From contig DAYVGO010000032.1 in the NCBI GenBank assembly GCA_045399315.1, positions 26,312 through 90,311 of the forward strand: a DNA stretch of 64,000 nucleotides, given 5' to 3'. Under the pieces are notes generated by a model. That model did not search any database. It was not told where the DNA came from and saw only the letters and a list, made by a program, of their open reading frames with translations. The stretch comes from Arsenophonus sp045399315 (GTDB taxonomy: Bacteria > Pseudomonadota > Gammaproteobacteria > Enterobacterales > Enterobacteriaceae). The position numbers and the translations under genes are program-made. Shown here in pieces: positions 36,083 through 45,832 of this stretch (position 1 is its first letter; each line of letters begins with the position of its first letter).

Positions 36083-37963
36083 TTAATAAACATTCGCACA
36101 ATTTAAACAATATGCGTAGCGATTTTGTGGATCATTCATATGGCGGTAAAATTTAATTTGCTGCTGAAGATCATTGGCCACTTTTTGTGGAAGTAATAGT
36201 TGTAGTGTGTCGGGCATTATCGCTTGAGCACTGGAAGTTAATTCAAGTATTAATTGATCGATGAAAGAAAGATCAGGCTGCATCCAGTCGAGTATAGGTG
36301 CTTTAATTTTAGCTAATTCAGCCACTTTATTAATTGCATCGTCAAAATCTCCCAGTTTATCAACCAGACCATTTTGAAGCGCGTCTGACCCGACCCATAT
36401 CCGGCCTTGTGCGATTTTGTCTATCTCTTCCGGTGTCTTATGACGCGCTTGAGCAACATATTTTAGGAAGGTATGATAACCATTTTCAATAGTGATTTGC
36501 ATCATATCAGAAAATTGTTTATTGATCCCTTTTGTGGTTGAGATATCCACTAATGGTGTAGTTGAGACCCCATCAGTGTAGACACCAATGGTATCTAAGC
36601 TTTTTTCGAAGGTATTTATTATGCCGAAAATGCCAATTGAGCCTGTCAGAGTGCTGGGGCTAGCAATAATATAATTAGCCGGGGTTGAAATCCAATAACC
36701 ACCTGATGCCGCCATTGCTCCCATGGAGACAACAATCGGTTTATTGGCATCATGTGCCGCAACTAATTCATTACGGATCGCTTCTGAGGCGGTAACACTA
36801 CCACCAGGACTATTAACGCGCAAGATAATTGCTTTGATATCTGGATTAAGCCTTGCTTTACGTATTTGTGCCACTGTGGTCTCACTACCAACCATACCGG
36901 GTTTTTGTGGTCCATCAATGATGGAGCCCTGGGCAATGATCACCGCAATATTACCAGGTTGATCACCCGATTGTTTGAGTAACATCTGTTGACTTTGTTG
37001 TGACTGTTCATTGGCATAATCATAGATACTGATGTAATTGAAATTCTGATCTTTATCATTCCAGCCAAATTTTTTACTTAACTCTTTCTCCATAACTGCG
37101 CCGGTAAGAATATGATCAATAAGCTTTTGTTTTACCGCATATTGCGCCCTATCACCATTGACACTTTTCATCTCTTCAATCAATTTATCGGCACCAGGAA
37201 AGATATTTTCTGGTGTTGTTTGTCGGTTTTTAGCTATTGTTGCTAAATAGTGCTGCCAGAGTGAACCGAGCCAAACTTTATCTGCTGCCCGTGCTTCAGG
37301 TGACATATCGTCACGAGTAAATGGCTCTATAGCTGATTTATAAGTGCCAATGCGGAAAATATGACTATTAACTTTAAGCTTATCAAGCAGCGTTTTATAA
37401 TAAAGTTTATTGTTTGATAAACCGTAAATTTCAATATTACCTTGTTGTGACATATAAATATTATTGGCAAAGCTAGCCAGATAATATTGTGATTTGTTAT
37501 AACCATTACCTATTGCATAAATGGGTTTACCCGCCTGTTTAAACTCGGTCAACGCCTTACCAATATATTGTAAGGACGGCAGATCTGGATCAATCAGATT
37601 ATCTAGTTGCAAAACGATACCAGTAATTTTGTCATCATAAGTTGCCCGGCGAATAATGTTTACAATGTCAAATAATGAGTTTTCCTGTATACGTTTGCTT
37701 GATGAGCCTAATAATTCGCGACTCATTTTGCCAAGCGGATTAGGGATAGAGATTTGATCAACAATTATGCCTTGTAGATCAATAAGTAGAGCACCATGAT
37801 ATTGACTGGTAGATTTTTTTTCATTTTTATAGGCAAAGTAACTGCTTGCTGCAATAAAGATCAAAAACAGGCAGATAAAACTGGTAACAAATCGTCTGAT
37901 AAAATTAAGTGATCGCCAACTAAGCTTAAAAAAGGTGGTAATTAAATTCCATGGGTTTCGCAT
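36083..37963 (-). CDS. sppA: Signal peptide peptidase SppA (protease IV)
   Basis: Tetrameric inner-membrane serine protease that degrades cleaved signal peptides. The protein has 626 residues (E. coli 618). One N-terminal membrane anchor lies at about 26-44 (VTSFICLFLIFIAASSYF). It is a tandem-domain enzyme: the general base Lys209 is in GTYKSAIEPF and the nucleophile Ser420 in MGAMAASGGYW (E. coli Lys209, Ser409). LRVNSPGGSVTASEAIRNEL and TLTGSIGIFGIINTFE are conserved. It ends AYCLNCANVY. Intact. Confidence 0.97.
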   Translation of the reverse strand: MRNPWNLITTFFKLSWRSLNFIRRFVTSFICLFLIFIAASSYFAYKNEKKSTSQYHGALLIDLQGIIVDQISIPNPLGKMSRELLGSSSKRIQENSLFDIVNIIRRATYDDKITGIVLQLDNLIDPDLPSLQYIGKALTEFKQAGKPIYAIGNGYNKSQYYLASFANNIYMSQQGNIEIYGLSNNKLYYKTLLDKLKVNSHIFRIGTYKSAIEPFTRDDMSPEARAADKVWLGSLWQHYLATIAKNRQTTPENIFPGADKLIEEMKSVNGDRAQYAVKQKLIDHILTGAVMEKELSKKFGWNDKDQNFNYISIYDYANEQSQQSQQMLLKQSGDQPGNIAVIIAQGSIIDGPQKPGMVGSETTVAQIRKARLNPDIKAIILRVNSPGGSVTASEAIRNELVAAHDANKPIVVSMGAMAASGGYWISTPANYIIASPSTLTGSIGIFGIINTFEKSLDTIGVYTDGVSTTPLVDISTTKGINKQFSDMMQITIENGYHTFLKYVAQARHKTPEEIDKIAQGRIWVGSDALQNGLVDKLGDFDDAINKVAELAKIKAPILDWMQPDLSFIDQLILELTSSAQAIMPDTLQLLLPQKVANDLQQQIKFYRHMNDPQNRYAYCLNCANVY

Positions 37964-38210
37964 GTGATCTCCAATTATATGATTAACATATTTATCTTAA
38001 AAGGCATTAAGATAATTGTCAGCCATAAGTCATAGAATAATTAAAATATTATTTTATTTCTATTCAAGCTGATTGAAAATGTTACCTTACTATACTAACA
38101 CTGATAATAATATTCTATTTTTGAGAAACATTTATAAAATAGTTATTTTTTAAGCTATGGTTGCTATTCAATTAATGGCAATGCTCATTAATTTTAATCA
38201 GGAGAACTAT

Positions 38211-38762
38211 ATGGATGCTTTAACACTATTATTGACCCGTCGTTCCATGAGCCATCTAACAACACCTGCACCAGGAGGTCAATCATTGGATAATATTTTG
38301 TTAGCCGGAATGCGAGCTCCTGATCATGGCGCGTTGCGTCCCTGGCATTTTGTCGTGATCCAAAATGAAGGGATCGATAAATTTGGCCGGTTACTTGAAA
38401 AAGCAGCAATTAAAGCCAATTTGGGAAAAGATGTTGAACAAAAAGCCAGAAAAGCCCCTTTACGAGCGCCTTTAATTATTGCTGTAATTGCCAAAGTTGT
38501 TGTTGATATGAAAATTCCTGCCTGGGAGCAAATTGTTACTGCTGGTTGTTGTGTCCACGTTATGCAGATGGCAGCCGTTGCCCAAGGGTTTGGTGGCATT
38601 TGGCGTACCGGTTGTTGGACGACAGATCCGGTTGTGAGATCAGGTTTAGCTTGCCAAGAACATGATAAAATTGTTGGTTTTCTCTATTTAGGAACCCGGA
38701 AATTCAACCTTCCAAAGAAAAGTTCTTTACCCAATATGAAGGATTTTGTGACTTATTATTAA
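38211..38762 (+). CDS. ydjA: Nitroreductase family protein YdjA
   Basis: Small FMN nitroreductase-like flavoprotein of uncertain substrate. The ATG at 38211 with SD GGAGA gives 183 residues, the E. coli length (MDALTLLLTRRSMSHLT). FMN contacts are RRSMSH and APDHGALRPWHFVVI at the N-terminus and GGIWRTGCW plus KIVGFLYLGT towards the end. It is followed 10 bases later by selD and then topB, the enteric ydjA-selD-topB order. Confidence 0.95.
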   Translation: MDALTLLLTRRSMSHLTTPAPGGQSLDNILLAGMRAPDHGALRPWHFVVIQNEGIDKFGRLLEKAAIKANLGKDVEQKARKAPLRAPLIIAVIAKVVVDMKIPAWEQIVTAGCCVHVMQMAAVAQGFGGIWRTGCWTTDPVVRSGLACQEHDKIVGFLYLGTRKFNLPKKSSLPNMKDFVTYY

Positions 38763-38772
38763 AGGAAAAAAT

Positions 38773-39820
38773 ATGCCGTCCGAAATCAAATTAACTCAAT
38801 TTAGTCACGGAGCAGGTTGTGGTTGTAAAATTTCGCCAAATATATTGGAGATCATGTTATCAAGCGAACGTAAAAAATTTAATGATCCTTATTTGCTAGT
38901 TGGTAATGAAACCAATGATCATGCTGTCGTTTACGATCATTGGTAATGACATAGGTATTATCAGTACGACCGATTTTTTTTGCCAATAGTCGATGATCCT
39001 ATTAGTTTTGGTCGTATTGCTGCCCCTAATGTGATTAGTGATATTTATATGATGGGTGGCAAACCCATTATGGAGATTGCTATTTTAGGATGGCCAATTA
39101 AAAAATTCCACCTACTGTCGCACAGCAAGTAATTGAAGGTGCGTGCATGGTTTGCCAGGACGCGGGTATATCACTGGCTGGTGGTTATTCGATTGATGTG
39201 CCAAAGCCAATATTTGGTCTGGCCGTGACAAGTGTTATTAATACAGCTAAAGTAAAACAGAATAGTACTTTGCTTTAGCCGGTAGCCAATTATTTGTGAC
39301 TAAACCTTTAGGAATTGGCATCCACACAACAGCAGAAAAGAAAAAATTATTATTACCTGAACATCATGGACTAGCCACTCAGATTATGTGTCAGTTAAAT
39401 AAATTAGGAATGGAATTAGCTAATATTGCAGGCGTCACTGCGATGACAGATGTGACGTGTTTTGTCTGTTAGGTCATTTAACTGAAATTTGTAGCGCAGC
39501 TGATTTACAAGCGACAGTAGCTTTTTCGCAAATAGCGAAATTATTGCATATTGAAAGTTATATTGCGCAAGGGTGTGTACACCGGGTGGAACTCAGCGTA
39601 ATTTTGCTAGTTACGGCCATTTTTTATAGATCAGATAACAGCGTTACAATGTGATATTTTATGTGATCCGCAAACATCAGGGGGAATTATCAATGGCAGT
39701 TTTGCCAACAGCGGTTGCTGAAGTTAAACAAATTGCTCGGCAATATCATTTAACTTTTGTGTGATCGGACAATTAGATAAACCAAAATCTGGTAGAGCGA
39801 TGATTGAGGTGGTTGAATAA
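38773..39820 (+). pseudogene. selD: Selenophosphate synthetase SelD, inactivated
   Basis: SelD makes selenophosphate for selenocysteine and selenouridine. It begins correctly (HGAGCGCKISPNIL with the Cys17-type catalytic residue, not Sec), then breaks near 38940. TAG and frame changes occur in DDAAVYD and TDFFxPIVDDP, and again near 39100, 39130, 39280, 39450 and 39590. Remaining matches include GRIAAPNVISDIYMMGGKPI, GGYSIDVPKPIFGLAV and DPQTSGGIINGS. At least six breaks in 1,050 bases: an older pseudogene. It overlaps nothing; topB starts 3 bases later. Confidence 0.94.
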
Positions 39821-39823
39821 CCT

Positions 39824-41758
39824 ATGTGCCGGCTATTTATTGCAGAAAAGCCCAGTTTAGCACGTGCTATTGCTGATGTTTTGCCAAAGCCACATAAACG
39901 AGAAGATGGCTTTATCGTTTGTGGTGATTCTCAATATGTGACTTGGTGCATTGGTCATCTTTTAGAAGAGGCTGAACCGGAAGCTTATGGTCCTCGTTTT
40001 GCGCGTTGGACATTAACTGATTTACCCATTATTCCTGAAAAATGGCAATTAAAACCCCGGGCTGCAGTTATTAAACAACTAAATATTATCAAAGTGTTAT
40101 TAGCTCAGTCTGATGAGATTGTCCATGCTGGCGATCCTGATCGAGAGGGGCAATTGCTGGTAGATGAAGTACTAGATTTTTTAGACTTACCTGATGATAA
40201 AAAGCAGTCTGTTCAGCGTTGTTTAATTAGTGATCTTAATCCACAAATGGTACTTAAGGCCATCGAGCGATTAAGAAGTAATCGAGATTTTATTCCACTT
40301 TCTGTATCTGCTTTGGCACGAGCCAGAGCTGATTGGTTGTATGGCATAAATATGACACGGGCTTATACTTTGCTTGGTCAGAGAGGTGGTTATCAAGGCG
40401 TATTATCCGTTGGCCGAGTTCAAACGCCGGTATTGGGCTTAGTTGTCAGAAGAGATGAAGATATTGAACATTTTGTTGCCAAAGATTTTTTTGAAGTAAA
40501 AGCACATATTATTACCCCAAATGAAGAACGCTTCACCGCTATCTGGCAACCAAGCGAAGCCTGTATTGATTTTCAGGATGAAGAAGGACGTTTAATTCAT
40601 CGGCCTTTGGCAGAGCATGTGGCAGCACGAATTACTGATCAACCCGTGGTAGTGATTGCATATCAAAATAAGCAAGAATCGGAAACTGCCCCTTTGCCTT
40701 ATTCATTATCGGCTTTACAAATTGAAGCGGCCAGAAAATATGGCTTAAATGCCAAAGAAGTTCTTGATATTTGTCAACAATTATATGAGAAACATAAGCT
40801 TATTACTTATCCTCGTTCTGATAGCCGTTACTTACCGCGAGAGCATTTCGCTGGACGACATGGGGTATTAAAAGCTATTTCTGTGCATCAGCCAGGGCTA
40901 ACAAAATTTAAATTGCTTGAATTAGATAAACAGAATCGCTGTTGGGATGATAAAAAAGTTGATGCACATCACGCGATTATCCCGACCGCTAAAACAATGA
41001 TAACGCAACTGAGTCAAAATGAAAGCAAAATTTATGAATTGATTGCTTGTCAATATATTATTCAGTTTATGTCGAGCGCCAAATTTCATAAACGGGTTAT
41101 TGAGCTTGAAATCGCTGGAGGAAAATTTATCGCCAGAGCTCGCTTTTTGGTTGAACATGGCTGGCGAGCGGTTTTAAGTACTAAGGAACGAGATGCTGAT
41201 AATGATAGCATGCTACTGCCGGTAGTGAAGGGAAAAGATGAACTGTTTTGTCAGCGGGGAGAAGTAATCGCAAAGCAAACTCAGCCACCAAAACCTTTTA
41301 CTGATGCAACTTTGTTGTCGGCAATGACAGGTATTGCCCGTTTTGTGCAAGATAAAACGCTAAAAAAGGTATTACGGGTAACAGATGGTTTAGGTACAGA
41401 AGCCACTCGAGCAGGGATTATTGATCTATTATTTAAACGAAAATTTTTAATTAAAAAAGGCCGTTACATCCATGCGTCGCCAGCAGGAAAAGCCTTATTT
41501 CAGGTTTTACCTGAAGTGGCAGTATTACCTGATATGACTGCCCATTGGGAGTCTAAATTAACTCAAATTAGTGAAAAACAGTACCGTTATCAGGATTTTA
41601 TGTTACCGCTGATGGAGACACTGAAAATGTTAATTCAGCAAGCACAGCAACAAACCGATTTAACCGTATTCCGTACTTTACCCGTCATCAAAGATAAAAG
41701 CACAAAAAAAGTTATTAGTAAAGAAGAAAAAGGGGAATCGAAAAATAATACCAAATGA
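39824..41758 (+). CDS. topB: DNA topoisomerase III
   Basis: Type IA topoisomerase for decatenation and recombination intermediates. The protein has 644 residues (E. coli 653). The Toprim domain starts FIAEKPSLARAIADVLPKPH with the acidic HAGDPDREGQLLVDEVLD. The catalytic Tyr is in KLITYPRSDSRYL (about residue 330), and the decatenation loop and DDKKVDAHHAIIPTA are normal. The C-terminal basic tail (DKSTKKVISKEEKGE) is shorter than in E. coli. An extra Cys follows the initiator Met. Intact, with its start 3 bases after the dead selD. Confidence 0.97.
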   Translation: MCRLFIAEKPSLARAIADVLPKPHKREDGFIVCGDSQYVTWCIGHLLEEAEPEAYGPRFARWTLTDLPIIPEKWQLKPRAAVIKQLNIIKVLLAQSDEIVHAGDPDREGQLLVDEVLDFLDLPDDKKQSVQRCLISDLNPQMVLKAIERLRSNRDFIPLSVSALARARADWLYGINMTRAYTLLGQRGGYQGVLSVGRVQTPVLGLVVRRDEDIEHFVAKDFFEVKAHIITPNEERFTAIWQPSEACIDFQDEEGRLIHRPLAEHVAARITDQPVVVIAYQNKQESETAPLPYSLSALQIEAARKYGLNAKEVLDICQQLYEKHKLITYPRSDSRYLPREHFAGRHGVLKAISVHQPGLTKFKLLELDKQNRCWDDKKVDAHHAIIPTAKTMITQLSQNESKIYELIACQYIIQFMSSAKFHKRVIELEIAGGKFIARARFLVEHGWRAVLSTKERDADNDSMLLPVVKGKDELFCQRGEVIAKQTQPPKPFTDATLLSAMTGIARFVQDKTLKKVLRVTDGLGTEATRAGIIDLLFKRKFLIKKGRYIHASPAGKALFQVLPEVAVLPDMTAHWESKLTQISEKQYRYQDFMLPLMETLKMLIQQAQQQTDLTVFRTLPVIKDKSTKKVISKEEKGESKNNTK

Positions 41759-41782
41759 TAACATAAGATAGTGTTATCATTT
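41753..41782. terminator. Bidirectional terminator between topB and xthA
   Basis: AAATGATAAC (41753-41762) and GTTATCATTT (41773-41782) form a 10-bp stem between the convergent genes, with T-rich flanks on both strands. Confidence 0.65.
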
Positions 41783-41791
41783 GATTTTGAC

Positions 41792-42601
41792 TTATTTTAA
41801 CTCAAATTTTGCCCAAATAGGTGCATGATCTGAAGGTCTTGCCATACTTCTGATGTCATAGTCGATGCCTGTTTCACCACAGTAGGCAAATAATGAACTT
41901 GATGCTAAGATTAAATCGATTCGTAAACCATGATTATCAACAAAACCCTTTGAACGATAATCAAACCAAGAAAATTGATCTGTAATTTCTGGATTTTGTT
42001 GACGATAAGTATCGACTAGTCCCCAAGATTTTAGTTTATCCATCCATTCACGCTCTTCAGGTAAAAAAGAGCATTTACCGGCACTTAACCAACGTTTTTT
42101 GTTAATTTCACCAATGCCGATGTCATGATCTGTGGGACTGATATTCATATCTCCCATAATAATGACATGGGATTGTGGCGACAGGTTATTTTGCAGATAA
42201 GTTTGCAAGTCTTGGTAAAATTTTGCTTTGGCAGCAAATTTTGTTGGATGATCACGACATTCACCTTGTGGGAAATAACCGTTTATTATGGTAATTATTC
42301 CTTTTTCGGTCTCAATATCTGCCATAATAATACGGCGTTGGGCAGCAGTATCGTCGCTAGGCAATCCTTTGCGAATAGTGATTGGTTTTTTTTTGCAAAA
42401 TAGTGCGACACCATAATGTGCTTTCTGCCCATGATAGCAGATATGATAGCCTAACTGATTAACTTGTTCTAACGGAAAAGCACTATCATCAACTTTAGTC
42501 TCCTGTAAGGCAATGACATCAGGCTGGTGTTTTTCAACAATAGCTTCCAGTTGGTGGATGCGTGCTCTTAGGCTATTAATGTTAAATGATACAAATTTCA
42601 T
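41792..42601 (-). CDS. xthA: Exonuclease III / AP endonuclease
   Basis: The main AP endonuclease and 3' phosphatase in base excision repair. The protein has 269 residues (E. coli 268). Metal and catalytic residues are present: Asn7 in MKFVSFNINSLRARIHQLEA, Glu34 in ALQETKVDD, Asp151/Asn153 in IIMGDMNISPTDHDIG, Asp229 in LRIDLILASSS and His259 in RPSDHAPIWAKFEL. Intact. Confidence 0.98.
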   Translation of the reverse strand: MKFVSFNINSLRARIHQLEAIVEKHQPDVIALQETKVDDSAFPLEQVNQLGYHICYHGQKAHYGVALFCKKKPITIRKGLPSDDTAAQRRIIMADIETEKGIITIINGYFPQGECRDHPTKFAAKAKFYQDLQTYLQNNLSPQSHVIIMGDMNISPTDHDIGIGEINKKRWLSAGKCSFLPEEREWMDKLKSWGLVDTYRQQNPEITDQFSWFDYRSKGFVDNHGLRIDLILASSSLFAYCGETGIDYDIRSMARPSDHAPIWAKFELK

Positions 42602-43059
42602 TCTAATCGGTTACCTAAATGAATATTTTTATCAAAATATTTTATCAGATTGAATATATAAATGTAACCCATTTCACTAAACATTTTCTTTTATTTATTA
42701 ATAGGTTATCTATTAACATTTAAATTACTTGGCCTAAATGGTAATTATAAAATTTAAAAAATATATAATTTAAAAAATAATTAATTTAATTTAATACATT
42801 ATAATTAAAATTGCTCTATATGAAAAATTATATTTTTGTCAGAAAAATAATAGATAGATGTAATGATGTCGTTTGCTAAAAATCAAATATTGAAATTAAT
42901 TAGAGTGGTTTAATATTTTTCTTTAAATTGCTAACCTAACTTTTGTCTTAAAGAGCTGTTAGAAGGCATTCTTTTAGATTTCTGCGTCAACTGTATGTTA
43001 TTAAATAGATTTTTAAATTATTTCTATTTGATATTTAAGATTGAAGTGGAGTAATCATT
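42602..43059. other. AT-rich gap between xthA and the lysR remnant
   Basis: No gene recognised on either strand; low-complexity AT runs. Confidence 0.5.
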
Positions 43060-43919
43060 ATGTTTTTCTCAAGAAAGTTAGAAGCTTTTATGGATGTTAT
43101 TGAACAGGGTTCATTATGTAAGGCGGCGAGAATAATGCACCGTACAGCTCCTCTTGTGGCAAAATCAACTAAGGATTTTGAAGCTGTATTAAGTAAGACG
43201 TTGTTTAAAAAAAATCTGGCATGACTTTAACAAAGAAAGGGCAAGAACTATATAATGATTTAAAAAATTTATATTTACAGGAAAAAGAAATTACTAAAAA
43301 ATATGTTAGTAATGAATTTCGTAATGTGGTTAATATTTATTATGATTGGGGTAAAAATCCTCATTTAATAAAACCTTATCAAACAACAGGTATTAATAAA
43401 ATACCAATAAACGTATTAAAATTTGATTATGATAGAGTAAATGAAATATCCGATTACGATGGCAATATTTTAATTTTAAGTTCAGAAAAAGTTGTAAGTG
43501 AACGTTTTATTTTGTTAAAGAAATTACAAAAAGAAGCTATTGGTATTTGTTGTCGTAAACAACTTTATGAACATGCTGAAAAGAATTTATTAAAATTGTT
43601 GAATTAATTTCATTGGTTATGCGATCCTGTTTTATATAAAAGTCAATTTATTAGGGACATAGAATCAAAAGCTACGCTAGGGGCAAATAAAATCAACATC
43701 AGGTAGATGGAAGACAGTGATTGTTGTGATGAATTAATTCAACATGATGATTACATTGGTTTAAAAGACAAATTGCCGGAAAGCTGTTAATCAACACCTG
43801 ATGTTATTTTTTTACCACTAGATGAGCTTAGCATGACAAACAGTCGTTATTTTTATAAATCTAAAGCACATAGCAGTATTTTAAATCGGTTTATTGATGC
43901 GATTGAAAAAATAAATTGA
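43060..43919 (+). pseudogene. LysR-type transcriptional regulator, inactivated
   Basis: ATG 43060 reads MFFSRKLEAFMDVIEQGSLC followed by KAARIMHRTAPLVAKSTKDF, a LysR HTH, and stops at TGA near 43223 after an A-run. A one-base shift restores SGMTLTKKGQELYNDLKNLY. That frame then runs to 43919 with in-frame stops at TAA 43605, TAG 43707 and TAA 43788. The last residues SSILNRFIDAIEKIN look like a normal end. The effector domain is divergent and no specific orthologue was recognised. One frameshift and three nonsense codons. Confidence 0.8.
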
Positions 43920-44284
43920 ATCACAACCAAATAAAAATATTATTTTGACCAAGATTGTTGAACAGGCTATATAATTTGATGCTAGTAAATTGAACGTGTG
44001 TTGCTTTTGACTGCTACGTGCCCTAGCGGTTTGAGATTTAATCGTTTGTAAACAATATCATTCAATTTATGATGGTGAAGTAAAACTTAAATAAAATAAT
44101 GATGGCAGTTTTTATACATAATTAATTACTAATAATCATTTTTTATGAAAAATAATTAAATAAATTATTTTATAAAAAATGAAATTTAATAAAATAATTA
44201 TGATTGTTTAAAGGTAATATTAGATACATGTATAAAACTACCTTTAAACGAAATAAGTCAGGCTTTTGCTAAATCGGAAATCAA
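43920..44284. other. Gap between lysR remnant and purU, with a long inverted repeat
   Basis: No gene. GTTTAAAGGTA (44206-44216) and TACCTTTAAAC (44239-44249) form an 11-bp stem about 40 bases past the purU stop and may terminate purU transcription. The tyrT/tyrV tRNA genes found near purU in E. coli are not here. Confidence 0.5.
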
Positions 44285-45132
44285 TCAAAGAATAATGGTA
44301 CGGTTGCCATGAACAAAAACCCGTTGAGCTAATACCCAATATAATGCATTACTTAGGACATTTTTTTCAACGTCTTTGCCTGCTCGCATCATATCCTCGA
44401 CAGTGTAACTATGATCGATGTTAATCACATTCTGAGTAATAATCGGGCCCTCATCGAGATCATTGTTGACAAAGTGAGCCGTTGCACCAATGATTTTGAC
44501 CCCGCGTTGATAAGCTTGGTGGTAAGGTTTGGCACCGATAAAAGCCGGCAAAAAAGAGTGATGGATATTAATGATTTTATTGGGGTAATGTTGAACAAAA
44601 GCGGGAGTAAGTACGCGCATATATTTAGCCAAAACCACATAATCTGGATCATAGTGATCAATTTGTTCTTTTAATAAATGATCGTGTTGTCCACGGGTTA
44701 AGTTTTCATGGCTAATATAGTGAAATGGAATATTAAATTGCTCAACTAGCGATCTTAGAGTATTGTGATTGCTGATAACGGCCGCAATTTCAACATTTAA
44801 ACCATCATAGGCGCTTTTCATTAATAGATCACCTAAGCAGTGTGCCTCTTTGGTTACCATAATGACGATATGGCGTTGATTAACGGTGCTTAATTCACGT
44901 TTCGAACCTAACGGCAAAACATCATCAAGATCTGTTAATAGGGTATGATCGTTGAAAATACCTTCAAGTTCAGTGAGCATGAAAAAACAGTTGGTATAGT
45001 GATCTACAAACTCATTATTTTGAATAATATTTAATTGATGTTTATAACAAATATTAGTGATTTTAGCGATTAGTCCTTTAGCGTCTGGGCAGATAGTACG
45101 AAGGATTTTTTTTTTGAGTTCTGTTGTTGCAT
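44285..45132 (-). CDS. purU: Formyltetrahydrofolate deformylase with a one-base deficit in a poly-A tract
   Basis: PurU hydrolyses 10-formyl-THF to supply formate for PurT. The main frame encodes an ACT-like N-terminal domain and a formyltransferase domain with the catalytic NIIHHSFLPAF-type NIHHSFLPAFIGAKPYHQAY and GATAHFVNNDLDEGPIITQN, ending VFVHGNRTIIL. The family N-terminus lies upstream on the same strand (KILRTICPDAKGLIAKITNI). But ATG 45132 (MQQQNS, with AAGGA 10 bases upstream) is out of frame by one because the run at 45106-45115 has ten A on the coding strand instead of eleven. No in-frame ATG exists until 44980, inside the ACT domain. It is either an early pseudogene, a gene rescued by slippage, or a sequencing error; everything else is open. 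Confidence 0.85.
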
Positions 45133-45832
45133 GAATGGTATTTTCCTTAAAATATTTTTTGTTACAAATATCGCAAAATAGAAAATTTTAATCAGGTTAC
45201 GATAAGATGCGGCAATTTTGACGCTTTTAGGTTAGTTATGGCAATATTTTTTTCAATATTTCATTAAAATTATATAAAAAAGAGTATCTTTATTATTATT
45301 ATTGTAAATGACATTTTTGCCATTTGGAATATTGATTAATTAAAAGTAAACAGTAGCTTTAATAGATAATTATGAGCTACTTATGATTTATCAATCTGAA
45401 AACTTTAGTAAAGCTTCATTTTTATCTTTATATTAGCTTTTAATTGAGTAAATAATGTTACTCATTAGTGACTATATCCATTTTCAATGCTTTTGATATT
45501 GATAATTTATTTGTTTTTTGTTTACTGATTTGAATTTTAAATATTGATAATAAGGTAATAAATTGCATTTTTCGTCGCTAGATTTAGCGTAAAAAAGCAT
45601 AGGATTATTTTGATTAAAGAAAAAAGGAACGAAATTAGGAAAGTAATTTCTAATTATAATAACAGTATAAAAGTAACCAATTGATTTTAATACGTGAAAA
45701 ATAGTTATATATTTCAATATAAAAAATATATAACTTTAAGTATAAATCCGTAAAATATTTGTTCTATCATAAGTACTATTTTCCAAAAAGATAATATTAT
45801 CAATGGCATTTTATGTAATATAAGGCTAGTAT
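45133..45832. other. Gene-free gap between purU and rssB
   Basis: In E. coli this interval holds ychJ and rssA. Neither is recognisable. A 77-codon minus-strand frame (45484-45717) has no similarity and looks like chance in AT-rich DNA. The two genes seem to have been lost. Confidence 0.55.

Noticed and set aside
43920..44284. tRNA-Tyr genes expected near purU
   Set aside because: No cloverleaf or CCA end found; the E. coli tyrTV locus has no counterpart here.
45484..45717. 77-codon minus-strand open frame between purU and rssB
   Set aside because: No similarity to YchJ, RssA or any known family; composition is what random AT-rich DNA gives, and there is no SD.
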